Assembly (NCBI GenBank): GCA_905221605.1
Contig: CAJNDS010000957.1
Location: 106,001-170,000, forward strand
Source of the DNA: Symbiodinium natans
Taxonomy: Eukaryota > Sar > Dinophyceae > Suessiales > Symbiodiniaceae
DNA: 64,000 nt
Direction: 5' to 3'
Part shown: one piece after another, positions 26,301 to 35,934 of the stretch
Layout of the letters: each line of letters starts with the position of its first letter
Position numbering within the stretch: the first letter of the stretch is position 1
Translations under genes and position numbers: made by a program
Notes under the pieces: model-generated
Seen by the model: the letters and a program-made list of their open reading frames with translations, nothing else
Databases searched by the model: none
What the model was told of the DNA's origin: nothing

Positions 26301-26411
26301 CGATCACTCTCAGGCTGCCCCCCTTTCAACCCTCTCTCACAGCTGTTTCTTCACCGGTTGTCCCCCGGACAAAGGGCTGGGGCTCGAGCCGCTCGTGGCT
26401 TGAGCCAAAAG

Positions 26412-26449
<38 letters not shown>

Positions 26450-29336
26450 GCTCTCCTTCTCTCTGACTCTCGCTCTCTAGTTTGTTGGTGCTCTTCTTCT
26501 GTTGTTTCCTCCACAGCGGGCAGGGAGATCAAGGTTGCCTGCATCACCCCGGACCTGTGCACTCTCTCTTCCATCTTTCCTTCCTCCCTTCCTTCCAGCG
26601 AGCTTAGCCCCCGAGAGGGTCGCGCCAAGGCGCTCTCGCTCGCTCTCGTGAATGTTTTCAAATACGGTCATGCCTCGAAGAATGAACTTTATTTACTGCA
26701 GTCGCGTAAAGGCCAACAGCAGGGGGTGTGTGGGGGGGCGGGGGCAAAATGTTAACACCAACTGCAACAAGCTGATTCTCAAGTAGCCGCAAGTAGCCAG
26801 AGCTTAGCTTGCGATCCCTAAACCCTAAACCCTAAACCCTAAACCCTAAACCCTAAACCCTAAACCCTAAACCCTAAACCCTAAACCCTAAACCCTAAAC
26901 AATCAGCACAGCACAGAGGCGACCGGGTCCCCTGCTGGGCAGCCTGGACACCACTTCTTCAGCTCCTGGGCCCATTGATCCTTGCGCAAAAAGCATGGTT
27001 TGGGGTTTAGGGTTTCGGGTTTGGGGTTTAGGGTTTAGGGTTTCGGGTTTCCGAAATTAGGGGGTACCTTCTTGGGGTCCTTCTCATAAGTGTATCCTAC
27101 TATTTGGGGATCTATGTTGGGGGTCCCCTATTTTCGTGAACCCCCATATGTTGGCCAACGTGCGCTTGGCTCAACTGGGGTAGGTTTGGGGGCTCTATAA
27201 AATTGAAATGTTTATGGCTTTGCAAGGATTTTATAGGGGATCCCGGTCAAGAGCACAGTTTCGTGTTTAGGGCGAGTCAGCCAAAGTGAGGAGAATATTT
27301 CGCCAGCCAGCACCCCAGCAGACATCACAGTCTCCCCCTCCACGCAGCCAAGGTTCTAAAAGCGTCACGGGCATCACCACCAGTACGTGCGTGGCCTCAG
27401 CCGGGTGACCCCAAAACCAAGCACTGCCAGGACAAAGAACTGCCCGCTGGCCCAAACTGACAACTTCCACCCGAACCATGTCAGGACTGAAACACACACC
27501 CAGATCTTCCAAAACCCCTTGACTAAGGAGAATACCCTAATTACTGCCAAGGATCACGATTATGAATTCGGGGTATATTCCACTGAATTAAGGGGTTGTG
27601 TATATTCCTCAATTATAAGGGTTTTTTTGGAAGATCTGGGCACCTCAATGAGCATCCTCTACGCGGGGACCGCACCTCTCTCGCACGGAGAGCCTGGATA
27701 AGGCCGCAGGCCTCTCCATGAGTGGAGATTTGGGATTATAAGCTTCAGACTGTGCTGATGTTTGGGCAATTTAGGGGGTTTAGATTAAGATCCAGATGGG
27801 GAGAGAGGAATGCAGCAACTCCTGTGCTGATGTTTGGGCAATTTGCTGGACGTCCCGACCAGCAGCACATTCTCCGGCGAGGGTCCCATACAACAAGCCC
27901 GTCTCCGGCAGCCTGAACTGTCTTCCCAAGGCCCATCTCATCTGCCAGGATGCCTCGGCTCTCAGGGTTTAAGGTTTAGGGAGAGCACTGGGGATGTTGT
28001 GCCTCAAGGTGCACGTGTGAGGCGTGCTTCTGTCTGCAAGAAATGGGGGCATCGTTGCTTACAACTCGAGCGCGAGGAAATGCCGCGGAGAATCTGCTGG
28101 GGGATGGGGCTGAGCTCCTCAACCTGTTGAATCTTCCATCAAGCGTGCAACTATTCCGTTTTCGGCCAGGGGTGAGCGGAAAAGTCGTGTGCAGACCCCT
28201 ATTCCGGACGGTCCTTGGTATTCTTCCGTGCAGACTACAGTAGTCAGAGAGTCTACAACCAGGCGAGCTGCATGACCCAATGGCCAATGTCATTGAGTGA
28301 GCTTTCACAGCATCCATTCTGAGAAAGATTGCATGTACAGTGCATGTAAACACTTGTTTACAAGCTCCTGAACGTGTAATGCTCGCACTGTCCTAGCTCT
28401 GACCGGCGGAACTCGGCAATCTTGCACGTTGCTTGTCGATTCTTGTTTCGCCCCAGCCCCCCCTAGCGGCTCCAGAATGGCCTCGTCTGGCGCGCACGCG
28501 ACGAACCGCTGCCAGATGACAGAACAGAGGCCACACTTTTAAAGCAAGCACTTGTGCCGTAAACCCGCAACCCTGAACCCTAAACCCTTTTGACCCCGCG
28601 AGCTCTGCCGGGTTTCACAGCTGTGAACCCTAAATCCTAAACCCAGATAGTTCAAACACGTTGGCCTGGCATGGCGTGTTGACGAACCACGAAGGCGACC
28701 GGACGCAACAACAAATCTGGGAGACCCTTGGCCACCTTGGCCCAGATCCGAACGCCCTCGAAGACGTGGAAGACGCAGGCAAGTAAACGCCAAACACACA
28801 ACCTCGAGCTCCAAATGAACATTAGAAAGTGCTCATGGTTCACATTAACTGCAAATATCGCAGTATCGGGTATATGACCCCAATGTTAGGGTCCATTTGG
28901 TCCCCAAGGAATAGACATTTTTTGTCTCAAGGCCCGAGGTGCCCCCATGCTTTCGGCCGTGCAGATGCCACATCCATGCCACACCTTCCCGTTGCAGGTG
29001 CTTAATGAAGTGCAGCTCATTACCTGCCACACTGCCCATATACAAGTATGGACATAGTTGATATAAAAAAGAATATAAATACATCTATATGCATACAGAC
29101 ATACATACATACATATACATGTATAGAAGCCCTGCGACCCTGGGACTTGCTTTGAGTGGAGTCCCTCTAAACTTTTTTGGGGTGGGAGTCGTTACCTCTA
29201 CTAAGCCTATGTCTACTGTTCTCCGAACACAAGCCGAAGCCAAACAACCTTCGGCCTTCACGCTGGTAGGGGCAAAGGCGGTCGTGGAGCGTCTGTGGCA
29301 GATGCAGCGGCTCGCCCGACGGCCCCGACGACAGGC
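11442..29336 (-). CDS. SNF2-family DNA-dependent ATPase, ERCC6L/PICH-like, at least 20 exons
   Basis: SNF2 ATPases use ATP to translocate on DNA; PICH/ERCC6L acts on stretched chromatin. Exons: 29336-29256 (LCPYQREG), 27953-27913 (motif I, DEMGLGKTVQ), 27395-27357 (motif Ia, VLVVMP), 26980-26944 (QWAQELKKW), about 24038-23970 (GGVLLTSY), 22471-22367 (motif II DEAH and III LTGTP), 22214-22113 (LWALMDF), 20121-20087 (PHLLRRTKD), 19848-19818, 19685-19597 (VVWLVPSKDQV), 19426-19381, 18897-18819 (KRLCNHP), 15571-15502 (LIFSQ), 15273-15208 (LRIDGQTE), 13231-13160 (GGYGLNLTSADRVII), 12819-12773 (QAVDRAHRIG), 12556-12520, 11984-11931 (EDKMFRLQVFK), 11836-11801, 11535-11442 (YFTAEEIHGLF). Both ATPase lobes are present in order and the ATP-binding and DEAH residues are intact, so it should be active. 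Small exons before the DEAH exon, after 22113 and around 18.8-15.6 and 15.2-13.2 kb were not found. The C-terminus probably continues left of 11442. The ERCC6L resemblance (EDKMFRLQVFK followed by YFT..E..LF) is from memory; a related SNF2 subfamily is possible. Confidence 0.9.
13850..15170. other. SNF2 intronic stretch without an assigned exon
   Basis: Contains degenerate TTTAGGG/CCCTAAA DNA (14060-14480, 14800-14880, 15175-15195), G/C homopolymers (14524-14571) and minus-strand coding-like patches at 14780-14640 and 15060-14950 that match no SNF2 motif. Confidence 0.35.
15367..15479. mobile_element. Family-B fold-back element inside a SNF2 intron
   Basis: Family B has ends like CCAAAGAGCCCAATATCCCT and the inverted TTGGGCTCTTTGG, with inner TTAATTAAGGAATATACCTT and a GGATCC near the centre. 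Other copies: 1178-1284, 2001-2109, 42184-42296, 42961-43031, 50281-50393, 50913-51122 (with CCCTAAA insert), 59257-59352, and 63887 to the window end. This copy fills most of the intron between the LIFSQ and LRIDGQ exons. Confidence 0.6.
15666..15693 (+). repeat. Poly-G tract, 28 nt
   Basis: The longest homopolymer in the window. Other G/C runs of about 13-20 nt: 2955-2972, 10766-10781, 14538-14571, 16187-16203, 38833-38852, 56339-56356, 56617-56631, 60178-60193, 63559-63577. Confidence 0.9.
16224..16880. repeat. Scattered short telomere-like clusters in the SNF2 span
   Basis: CCCTAAA clusters at 16224-16290 and 16829-16880. Further short clusters elsewhere include 3181-3208, 18138-18200, 18740-19040 (degenerate), 21690-21727, 30125-30150, 43720-43755, 48297-48380, 50800-50826, 51470-51520, 55206-55240, 55864-55890, 56460-56487 and 57996-58034. 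Confidence 0.8.
16397..16510. mobile_element. Family-D fold-back element
   Basis: Ends CCAGGATGGGCCATTA and TAGCCCATCCTGG are inverted. AGGCA flanks both sides, a possible target duplication. Other copies: 5175-5320, 10618-10711, 32533-32586, 61956-62054. The copies near 5.2, 10.6 and 62.0 kb each lie close to an exon edge. Confidence 0.55.
18272..18390. mobile_element. Family-A fold-back element with (CCCTAAA)n inserted in one arm
   Basis: The conserved CCTATTAACGACTGTTAGTA arm is interrupted at about 18330-18365 by three CCCTAAA units plus degenerate ones, after which the element resumes (TTAGTATGAGGGGGAACATC). Confidence 0.5.
18508..18590. repeat. (TTTAGGG)n array, about 12 units
   Basis: Perfect heptamers within the SNF2 gene span, between the exons at 18819 and 15571, so intronic. 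Confidence 0.9.
20309..20390. repeat. (GA)n microsatellite with GC interruptions
   Basis: GAGAGA with scattered GCGA; intronic in the SNF2 gene. Confidence 0.9.
20764..20905 (-). CDS. Unassigned coding stretch inside the SNF2 gene span
   Basis: The minus strand reads LKLRALDLLSKEALVRAALG, then AREVLVFKG, ending at a TGA. It lies between the SNF2 exons at 22113 and 20121, where one more conserved exon (between FNDPI and HLLRRTKD) is expected. Its sequence does not clearly match that part of the family, so assignment is open. Confidence 0.25.
22678..22912. repeat. Two (CCCTAAA)n arrays with variants
   Basis: 22678-22743 and 22859-22912, separated by about 115 bp of unique GC-rich DNA, both in the SNF2 intron upstream of the DEAH exon. 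Confidence 0.8.
24868..25002 (-). pseudogene. Possible remnant of LINE ORF2 start (endonuclease-like TWNVG motif)
   Basis: Directly after the ORF1-like stop, one frame reads HALTWNVGEDPQ before a TGA at 24870-24868. Apurinic-endonuclease domains of LINE ORF2 proteins begin with a TWNxx strand, so this may be the broken start of ORF2. Nothing resembling reverse transcriptase follows down to 24.2 kb. The match is only a few residues and could be chance. Confidence 0.25.
25003..26043 (-). CDS. LINE ORF1-like protein, 346 residues, nested in an intron of the SNF2 gene
   Basis: This is the longest clean reading frame in the window. From ATG 26043 the protein has a basic N-terminus (PSKRKA), then a heptad-rich coiled coil over roughly residues 30-130 (many E/K/L/Q, including LKQLTDKHDVQQ and LEERIEKLEAS), a linker, then a globular part starting near residue 150 with VVGGWNDNTP, and a basic C-terminal part (PPERRLRAKLAAKVKR). 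Coiled coil plus RNA-binding-like plus basic C-terminal domain is the layout of LINE ORF1 proteins, which coat the element RNA. The frame is GC-rich compared with flanking DNA. The preceding codon-like frame opens directly after a TGA, so the upstream GTG is not favoured as start. No intact ORF2 (endonuclease/reverse transcriptase) follows; only a short TWNVG-containing frame ends at a TGA at 24870. It lies between the SNF2 exons at 26980 and about 24038, same strand. A retroposed host coiled-coil gene is the alternative. Confidence 0.6.
   Translation of the reverse strand: MTTSGGQPGDHSSPSKRKAVGDVVDVEAGDRLSLESFLKAELKGHQEIMKGDIHDAMAGVKKEMAERIEVVESEVTKQLQTTLLLLKQLTDKHDVQQEAVSNLTAGQKALEEKFEMSQRSLEERIEKLEASGGGRGPSAHSTATTEGDGIGGRRAPALVVGGWNDNTPANEVIEKATQVLRQLQVDLDYQDMFVPGIRRGFALIPLHGPRLGESGEGHRQRIQAAIAQVRNAKLQTGHVRQDTGQPRYMYLTISQPPERRLRAKLAAKVKRCILELGGRHEHLEVEFATGTVWYRGTRVSSAVSPATEGADKVGPGWFDFKELAKELKIAADNVNQQWAGLRGALQ
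26399..26410 (-). other. Partial (relict) dinoflagellate spliced leader, 12 nt
   Basis: Read on the minus strand this is TTTTGGCTCAAG, identical to the last 12 nt of the 22-nt DinoSL that dinoflagellates trans-splice onto mRNAs. It lies 356 nt upstream of the ORF1-like ATG, on the same strand. A genomic copy of the leader is what results when a trans-spliced mRNA is copied back into DNA. A 12-nt match by chance has an expectation well below one in this window. Confidence 0.65.
26415..26447. repeat. (TC)n microsatellite next to the relict spliced leader
   Basis: On the minus strand this is (GA)n ending 4 nt before the relict leader. Confidence 0.9.
26816..26900. repeat. (CCCTAAA)n array, about 12 units
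   Basis: Perfect heptamers just downstream of the SNF2 exon 26980-26944, within its intron; opposite strand sense to the array at 18508. Confidence 0.9.
28650..28770 (-). CDS. Possible additional SNF2 exon (VRIWA region)
   Basis: The frame reads FEGVRIWAKVAKGLPDLLLR. In SNF2 proteins the QREG of the previous exon (29256) is followed by GVxxLxxL, so this exon sits in the right place and order. The phase of the join to 29256 does not fit cleanly, so this is tentative. Confidence 0.3.
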
Positions 29337-29599
29337 CTCAGATTAGGCTGCATAGAGGTAGACGACCGGCACGGGCAACATCCGAGTTGGAAACTTTACG
29401 ATAACATGCTATGGGGTTAAGAGAAGGCATGGGCTTTGAAGACTTTGTTGCTCCGTCGTGTCTGAGTTCGAGGCTGTGCCGACTGAGCAGTGGTCAGAAG
29501 GCGACGATCTCATGTGCACTGGTAAAGCTGCACCCTCACTCACGAGACGAAGCATGCCTCATGAATTCAAAAGAAAAACACCACATCTTTTGTGACCGC

Positions 29600-29720
29600 A
29601 AATACTTGGAACCCACACCACTGCCGCAGCCTGGTTGCAGTCAGGGACTGGAACCTCGATCATCGCTTCGTCTTCAGGGCCCTGCACCTGCAACTCCAGC
29701 TGGCGACTTGGGTGAAGCTT
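29600..29720 (-). CDS. Possible N-terminal exon of the SNF2 gene
   Basis: The frame reads QLELQVQGPEDEAMIEVPVP, then DCNQAAAVVWVP. It is directly upstream of the first recognised SNF2 exon on the same strand. No domain is recognised. Confidence 0.3.
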
Positions 29721-31285
29721 TTGGCGAGCCTCTGGCTACCACAAACAGCTGCCTCTAGTTCTCACTTGAGGGGCTGCAGCCTGTTACGGGTTCATATGGG
29801 TACTCATAAGTAGGGTTATAATATAAGTACACTAATTAAGGCTATAAGTATAGTTCCCATACTCATAACCCTACGGATAACTACCCATGAACCTCCAAGC
29901 AGCCCGAAAGCCTAAACTCTAAACCCTAAACCCTGAACCCTGAACCCTGAACCCTAAACCCCAGCCCTCGCTTTTCTGAAACCCAAGCTCTCCCGCCTGC
30001 GACGCAGATCGGGCACCGATGCCTGGCTCGATCACCGAGGTTGCGCGACGGAGAAACTCGGCAGGGCCTCACCAAGATCCACCACATGGGTCCCCTTGTT
30101 CTTGTTGATATAACGTGTCGTGGTAGGGTTTAGGGTTTAGGGTTTAGGGTTACTTGTTTTAGGGTTCACTATTTTCAGGCTGGTTGTGACTTCTGAGGCG
30201 AGCAGTGTCTTCAAACGAACAAAAGGGACACCCTCAGTGTGTCCGTTTATCTTGCTTGAAGATGCAGAAAATGATCAAGAAGGACACCCCTTGGAAGGAG
30301 AGAGAAGGAGAGAGGAGAGACAAACAAGGATTGCATCTTTAATGGGAAGAGCAAAGAAACGAATAGAAGAGATATGAGTAGAGAAGAGGGAGAGACAAAA
30401 CAAGGCGCAGAGAAGATGGCACTCTTCTTTGTCTATCCTCTCTGGCATCGAGGAGCCGTTGCTTCTGCATAGCTCGTGGCAAGGAAGCACGCAACTGCCC
30501 TAAAAACCCTTTCCGAACCGTTTTGAACCCTAAACCCTAAAAAAAACCCTGAAATCCCTTTTTGGAACCCTAAAAACCCGAAAAACAGACCCAAAAAAAC
30601 CCTAAAACCACTTTTTGAACCCCAAAAAACCCGAAAAAACCCTGTGTTCCCTCGAAAGCCGGGCGCCTCCCAGCTCGGGCCCCGACAAAACATATAAACC
30701 TTAAACGCCATGAATATCTTGGGGACCAAATGAACCCTCAAAGGGTTTATGGTTCATATACCTGAATAGGAATTATAATGGTATAGGCATCCTAAACCCT
30801 AAACCCTAAACCCTTTTGCAACTGGGCTCGGGACGAGCGACCCCAAACCCTAACCCCTAAACCGCCTAAACCCTTAATAGGCCGACAGAAGTCCCCACCT
30901 GGAGCCACTCCGGCGGAGTCGCCGAGCTGGGCAAGATCCTGATCCCAACTCAGACGCCGGCTCAGCAATTAATAGCGTTTAGACTGCGCTTAGGGTTATA
31001 GGGGTTTGGGGCTTTAGGGTTTTAAGGGTTAAGGGTTTGGGGTTTTAGGGTTTCGGAGGCCTATTTTGTTTCAAAGTTTCAAAGGGCAAGGCCAGGCAGA
31101 TTGGAGGGTCGGGATCGAAAGATGGCTGCCAGGCTTTGTTTGAAGGCTGTCAGTTGTTGCCCAGATGTTGTGGATGTAGTGTGCCTTGCTTCTATCCGGT
31201 GATCAGGTGCTGCAACACATTCTTTCGCGTGGCTTTGAATGTCAGGGTGCGAAGATTTCAGCCACAGATGCTTGCGAAGCTTGAC

Positions 31286-31907
31286 TCAGGCTGTGCAGCA
31301 TGACTTCAACCGAGCCGCATCGACTTCAAGGACGCTTGGTGGACCTTTCTTCTGCCGCTTTCGCTGCGGAGAGCTGGAGCTTGCACGCTGCATGCCGCAC
31401 ATCTCACACTCTGTCAGGGGCTCCACATTCTCAAAAGTGCACACTGCGCAGGTCCAGTTCTCCTCCTTTTCCTCCTCGCGCAGTCTGACAACCTCCCTGG
31501 CATGACGGTTCTGCTGCGGTGTGCTTGAAGGCTCGGCTTGCTTTGGCTTCTGCTTCGGCTGCTGTGGCTGCCGAGGGTGCTGGATGTGCTGCTGAAGCTG
31601 CTCTCGCTCTTGACACGGCCGCGGCTGCAGCTGCCGAGGGGCATTTGCCGGCTGCGCAGGGGGCTGCGCGCGGGGCTGCGCAGGGGGCTGCGCAGGGGGC
31701 TGCGCAGGGGCCTGCGCAGGGGCCTGTGCAGGGGGCTGCACTCGCCGCTCCTGCAAGGCGCTTATCTCCTCTTGCTGCTTCGCAATCGTTGCTTTGAGAC
31801 GTTCAGCCTCCTCGACCAGGGCAGCCACCCGATTATCTCCTCCCTCCTCCTGCGTCTCGGCCTCCACAACTGTGCCGGAGGCTCCGCGAAGCATGGAGCC
31901 CTGCAGC
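31286..31907 (-). CDS. Exon encoding coiled coil, PAQ repeats and a RanBP2-type zinc finger
   Basis: The exon opens at an AG|G acceptor and runs about 206 codons to a TGA. It encodes an acidic start, a coiled coil (VEEAERLKATIAKQQEEI), a low-complexity run of PAQ/PPAQ repeats, a Q/P-rich stretch, then WTCAVC...N......CEMC, which fits the RanBP2/NZF zinc finger pattern W-x-C-x2-C-x3-N-x6-C-x2-C exactly (about 31456-31397), followed by a basic tail (QRKRQKK). Such fingers bind ubiquitin or RNA. The PAQ repeats come from a tandem 12-bp DNA unit at 31660-31735. The TGA may be the real C-terminus, or the exon may end slightly earlier. Exons further right (32.7-33.3 kb) may belong to the same gene. 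Confidence 0.6.
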
Positions 31908-32744
31908 CTGAGAGCAGAATTCAGAAACGGCCAGAACAACGCACGGCACGTTCTTGGAATTATAATCTGTTGCCTGGGTCAGACAGATGTTCGCCTTCAG
32001 AAATACTTAGAGAAAGTCTACAAGGGCAGCAAAGAAGCTCTGGAGCCAGGACCTTGTACAAATGCCTTGGTCTCTGTTTCCCGACAGCCGTACTTAGAGA
32101 TGCAGTTTGGTTCAGCATGCGGTGTGAGTACCTGCTGCGCATACTCGCCATCTTGGAACACCCCCCCCCCCAATGCGCAGCAGCAGGAGTGTGAAGCTGC
32201 AGCGACTTAAACCACGGTCTACGAGTGAGACGCCATAGAACTAAAGAGAAACGGGTTTGCTAGGACATAGCTTTCCCTAGCCCGAAACCCTAAACCCTAA
32301 AGCTTCCTTCTGTGTATTTCGAACGGGCTTGAAAGCCTTGCGATGCAGTATGCAAGAAAAGATGGCAGCTTGCAGCTGAGAGCAAAGTCAGCTTGGGCGA
32401 CGCGCTTACACGGGTTTATAGGGTTTGTAGGGTTTCTAGTGTTTCGGGTTTAGGGTTTAGGGTGCAGTTTCAAAGTTGCGCACATAGGCGCGCCACAGCC
32501 AAAGGGGGCGGTGAGTACCTTTTCAAACTGCCAGGATGGGCTATTAGGCCTTAGAATCCCCATAATCAGTCACTAGCCCATCCCGGTATGCTGGTATGCG
32601 GAGGGGCAATGGGGCGGGAGGGGACCACTTTAGGGGGCTATCACACCTCTGCCTCCCCTACCCGGACCCTATTACAATTCATAAGCACGTTCAACGACTG
32701 ATTTTTGCCTGCACGCAAGCCGAGACCCACTGCGTCAATGGCTA

Positions 32745-33364
32745 GGCACGACCAGGTAAACAGGAATATTCGAGATTGCGTGCGAAATGTAGTGAAGCGT
32801 TGCGATGGACGGTGGCACCAAATCTCTGATGCGAGCATACTGTACTTGGGTTGACGTTTACGTGATAGCCGTAGTAGGCACCATGGCCACAAGAACTGCT
32901 CCCCCTTCGAGCACGCGCTCGGTCTCTGTGTTGCAGATCCAGCCATCTTCGATGCAATTTCTCGTGATGTTCAGGATGACGGCAGACATTGTTAGTGTTT
33001 TCTATTCTGGACATGTCTTTTTGCAGTCAGGGTACTGTGCCTGTTCGTACTGGACATGAACAGAACCATCTGGCCAAATCTCACGGATGATGCCAGGTAC
33101 CCATTGCTGGCTGGTCTTCGAAAACCTGACATGCAAGCGCGAACGCGGTGTGTGACATTCTGTGTAGCAGAGGCACACGCTACCTCGGGTTCGGGGCATA
33201 ACACACATGTGCAGTAAAGGGCGTGGGGTGGATGTGTAGTGCACGAGGCGACAGGGCATATGGCATACGCCGCTGAAAAGTGATATCAGTCGTCTGGTCT
33301 CAGAGTGCTCTTCCACATCACTTCCGTCACGCGGAGGAACTTCTGATTCGTGTGACCCCGACAC
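32745..33364 (-). CDS. Cluster of coding exons, one with a small barrel-like domain (unassigned)
   Basis: From right to left: an acidic segment (SGSHESEVPPRDGSDVEEHS); an exon from 33131 reading RFSKTSQQWVPGIIREIWPD then GSVHVQYE, which resembles the Tudor/SH3-like repeats (S..xxxWV.G.v....dGsv.V.Y) common in dinoflagellate proteins; a segment MSAVILNITRNCIEDGWICN; and RIRDLVPPSIATLHYISHAI. The same gene may include the zinc-finger exon at 31.9 kb. The domain name is a resemblance only. Confidence 0.4.
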
Positions 33365-33890
33365 TCATCTGCGACTTAAAGCCCTAAACCCTAAACCCTA
33401 TTTCTGCATCAGGACTTGAACCCTAAACCCTATAAACCCTATAACCCCTCTAAACCCTATCGCTGCCCAGCAGCACTTGGACGCGCTGCCCAAGGATGTA
33501 CTCTGAGGCCTCTGGGGTGGCCTTCAGTCTCAGCGCTGAGGACTGCAGCCTGCACAAACACGTCAAGGGCACTGTCCGTGTAATATAGGGGCCTGAAGAA
33601 TTAGGGTAGGGTTTTGGGGGTTATTATGGTATTAATAATTATATAGGGACCCTAAAGGAATATTATTAGTAATTATTCCGACCCTGTAGTACCTTGTATC
33701 TGCCTTCTTAAGTGTGTGGGGAGCGGAACGGATGCAAAGGGCAAAGGGCTAGCGGCGGCTAGCGGCTAGCGTGGGCTAACATGTGCTATCAGAAGGCTGC
33801 CCGCGACGCGCACAAAAGCCATCGCAAAATGAGCATGTCACAGTAAGTCTCAGGATCCTGATGACCGACGAGCACAAAACTTAGCAGCTG
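33365..33890. other. Region with no gene seen
   Basis: CCCTAAA-like clusters (33380-33465), unique sequence, then the family-L element and a GCTAGC-rich patch (33745-33780, CTAGCGGCGGCTAGCGGCTA). I see no exon here. Confidence 0.4.
33577..33700. mobile_element. Family-L fold-back element
   Basis: AATATAGGGGCCTGAAG and inverted inner arms around GGGTTATTATGGTATTAATA. A relative lies at 21165-21262 (GGGGTTATTCTGGTACAATT). Confidence 0.4.
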
Positions 33891-34116
33891 CGATTGCCAG
33901 CTTCTTGCCAGAGTATGAGTCTCTCGTTTGCCGAGGCTCTACCCTACCACACCACCGCTAGTCAGTTCAAGCAGCTCTGGCGGAATCACCTTGTGCGAAT
34001 TTCCGTACCTAGGCGCAAACAGGTCACGCGTAAATGCACACAAGCGCACGACGCACTCACATTCGCAAGCAGGGATGCATTGCACACCACGCACCCAGCT
34101 CCGCGCACACCCGCGC

Positions 34117-34180
<64 letters not shown>
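34117..34180. repeat. (CAGA)n microsatellite, about 16 units
   Basis: Perfect tetranucleotide run followed by ACA/CAC-rich and GA-rich simple sequence to about 34420. It creates spurious long reading frames on both strands. Confidence 0.9.
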
Positions 34181-34181
<1 letters not shown>

Positions 34182-34689
34182 TGTCACACACAAACGAAGA
34201 CACCACAAACACCTCAGACACCACAGTCGCCGCAGCCGTCACAGACACCACGGACACAGACACAATAAACCACACAGACAGAGACAGAGAGACAGACAGA
34301 GAGAGAGAGAGAGAGCTGACGCGCGCACGCACGAGCTCGTGCAGGTGCGGACGCGCACGGACACGCACAAGCGCACCAGCGCAAGCGCAAGCGCAACCAC
34401 AAGCCAAACAACCGAACACGAACGCGGTCATACGCACACCTACCTCCAAACCCTCCTCACATCGGAGCGCAGGTTTACCGAGTGGACAAAAACGGATAGC
34501 AGTTGCATGGTGCTTGCTAGCTTGCAACGAGTTCTTCGATTGCCGAGGCAAAGTTGCAACCTGCAGCTGTAGACTTGCATGGTATGAGCAGCAGACTTCT
34601 ACTCGAACCTCTATGCAACTGTTTAACTGCGTACCTGAAATGCCATAAACCTAGACCTGATCAAAGTGCCAGCCGAAAGAAAAAAGAGA

Positions 34690-35340
34690 ATGGGTTGCTG
34701 CCGGATTGCCGAACCCAAATGCCCTTGTCTGGCAAGATCTGCTGGACTGTGGCATCTACCCAGGCCTGGGCAGGGCCCAGAATATGCTGGGGCAAAGTTG
34801 ACGCCTCTCGGGAAACGGCAGCCTCGCCGAAACCTCAAATCTTCTGTAACCTCTGAACCTAAACCCTAAACCCTAAACCCCAAACCCTATGCAACAATCA
34901 GACTGCATGCCCCAGGCTGGACTGCAGAAGGGAATCGTTGCTGGACTTTGAGAGAACCTGAACTCCTTGACCGACGCGATAGGATGCCTCGGCACCGTCG
35001 GTGTGTAGGAAAAGGAATGGAATGGACCTGCTTTCCAGTAGGGCCTGCAGGGTTTGGGGGAGCAGGAGGGTGAAGGGCTCAAGTCGGAGGACTGCGTCTC
35101 CGAGGATGGGGTGGTAGGCTCCCTGAAGATTCCCACAGCACGCCCGGGACTAAGGCCATGTTTACGGTTCCACTGTTAGCGGCTTGGTTGCGACCTTTGT
35201 TCTACAGCGACTGGCATCGTGTAACAATGGTATGAACGCTATAGATGTCCTGTAAAGTCCAATTGCATGGCGGGACACAGCTGCCGCTGCTTGTGGCGCA
35301 GGTGCTGCCATGCCCTCTTCCCCCATGTTAGAGCCGCTGC
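34690..35340 (-). CDS. Cluster of three coding exons (unassigned)
   Basis: Right to left: MGEEGMAAPAPQAAAAVSRH (about 35330-35250), AYHPILGDAVLRLEPFTLLL then PQTLQALLESRSIPFLFLHT (about 35130-34905), and TLPQHILGPAQAWVDATVQQ then ILPDKGIWVRQSGSNPFSF (about 34835-34690). A short CCCTAAA cluster (34860-34890) separates the last two. All have good coding character; no family is recognised. Confidence 0.35.
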
Positions 35341-35934
35341 TGGATCGAGATCGAGCATTGATTCACACATGCCCTGAAATAGCTATGTTGGAACCCCAAG
35401 CACTGCCTGCGTCATCACATATGCGATGTACTACGTATGTGGGCCCGCGTTGCCTGTGGCTGGGCATCTCGTCTGCAGTAGGTGACTACAGTACTGCAGA
35501 CGGCGTGGTACATCCACCTCTGTACGAGTAGGGTTGTGCTTGTCAGATTGCGTCAAGCCTCATTTATGCCCAGAACACCTTCGCAGCTTTGTGCAACTCT
35601 GCACGACATCACAAAACCAGCCACAGACCGGCTTTTCGGCAGCTCTCAACTGTGAGCCCCTGTGAAAAGTTTATATAGCCTCCGGGTCATCATAGGAACC
35701 CCCTATTAGAAGCAGACGCTCATTTTGGAGAACTGTCGGCGCAAAACCCTAAAGCCTAAAGTAAAGGCCCTCAAGGCCCGAAACCCCCCAAACTCCAAAC
35801 CTCACACCGAAGACACAGGCGCCCGGCCGCAAGGCGTCCGCAGGAGCCGTTGAGCTCGGGCCGCTTCTCCAAGCCTCAGAGGCCCTCATAGGTCCCCGGA
35901 CAGCCAGTGTACAGATATATTTTAACTAAAAGAA

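Larger units (their letters stand above)
24868..26410 (-). mobile_element. Truncated LINE-like or retroposed element with partial spliced leader
   Basis: The unit runs from a partial DinoSL (26410-26399) through a 5' leader with an overlapping open frame (26329-25997), the 346-codon ORF1-like gene, and the start of a possible ORF2. A (TC)n tract (26415-26447) abuts the 5' end. A GC-rich stretch with a strong hairpin and a (CTTT)n tail near 24181-24235 may mark the 3' end, but I could not identify target-site duplications, so both ends are provisional. Confidence 0.5.

Noticed and set aside
33928-34648. Frames of 140-214 codons with QTDRQTDR repeats on both strands
   Set aside because: Products of the (CAGA)n microsatellite and neighbouring simple sequence.
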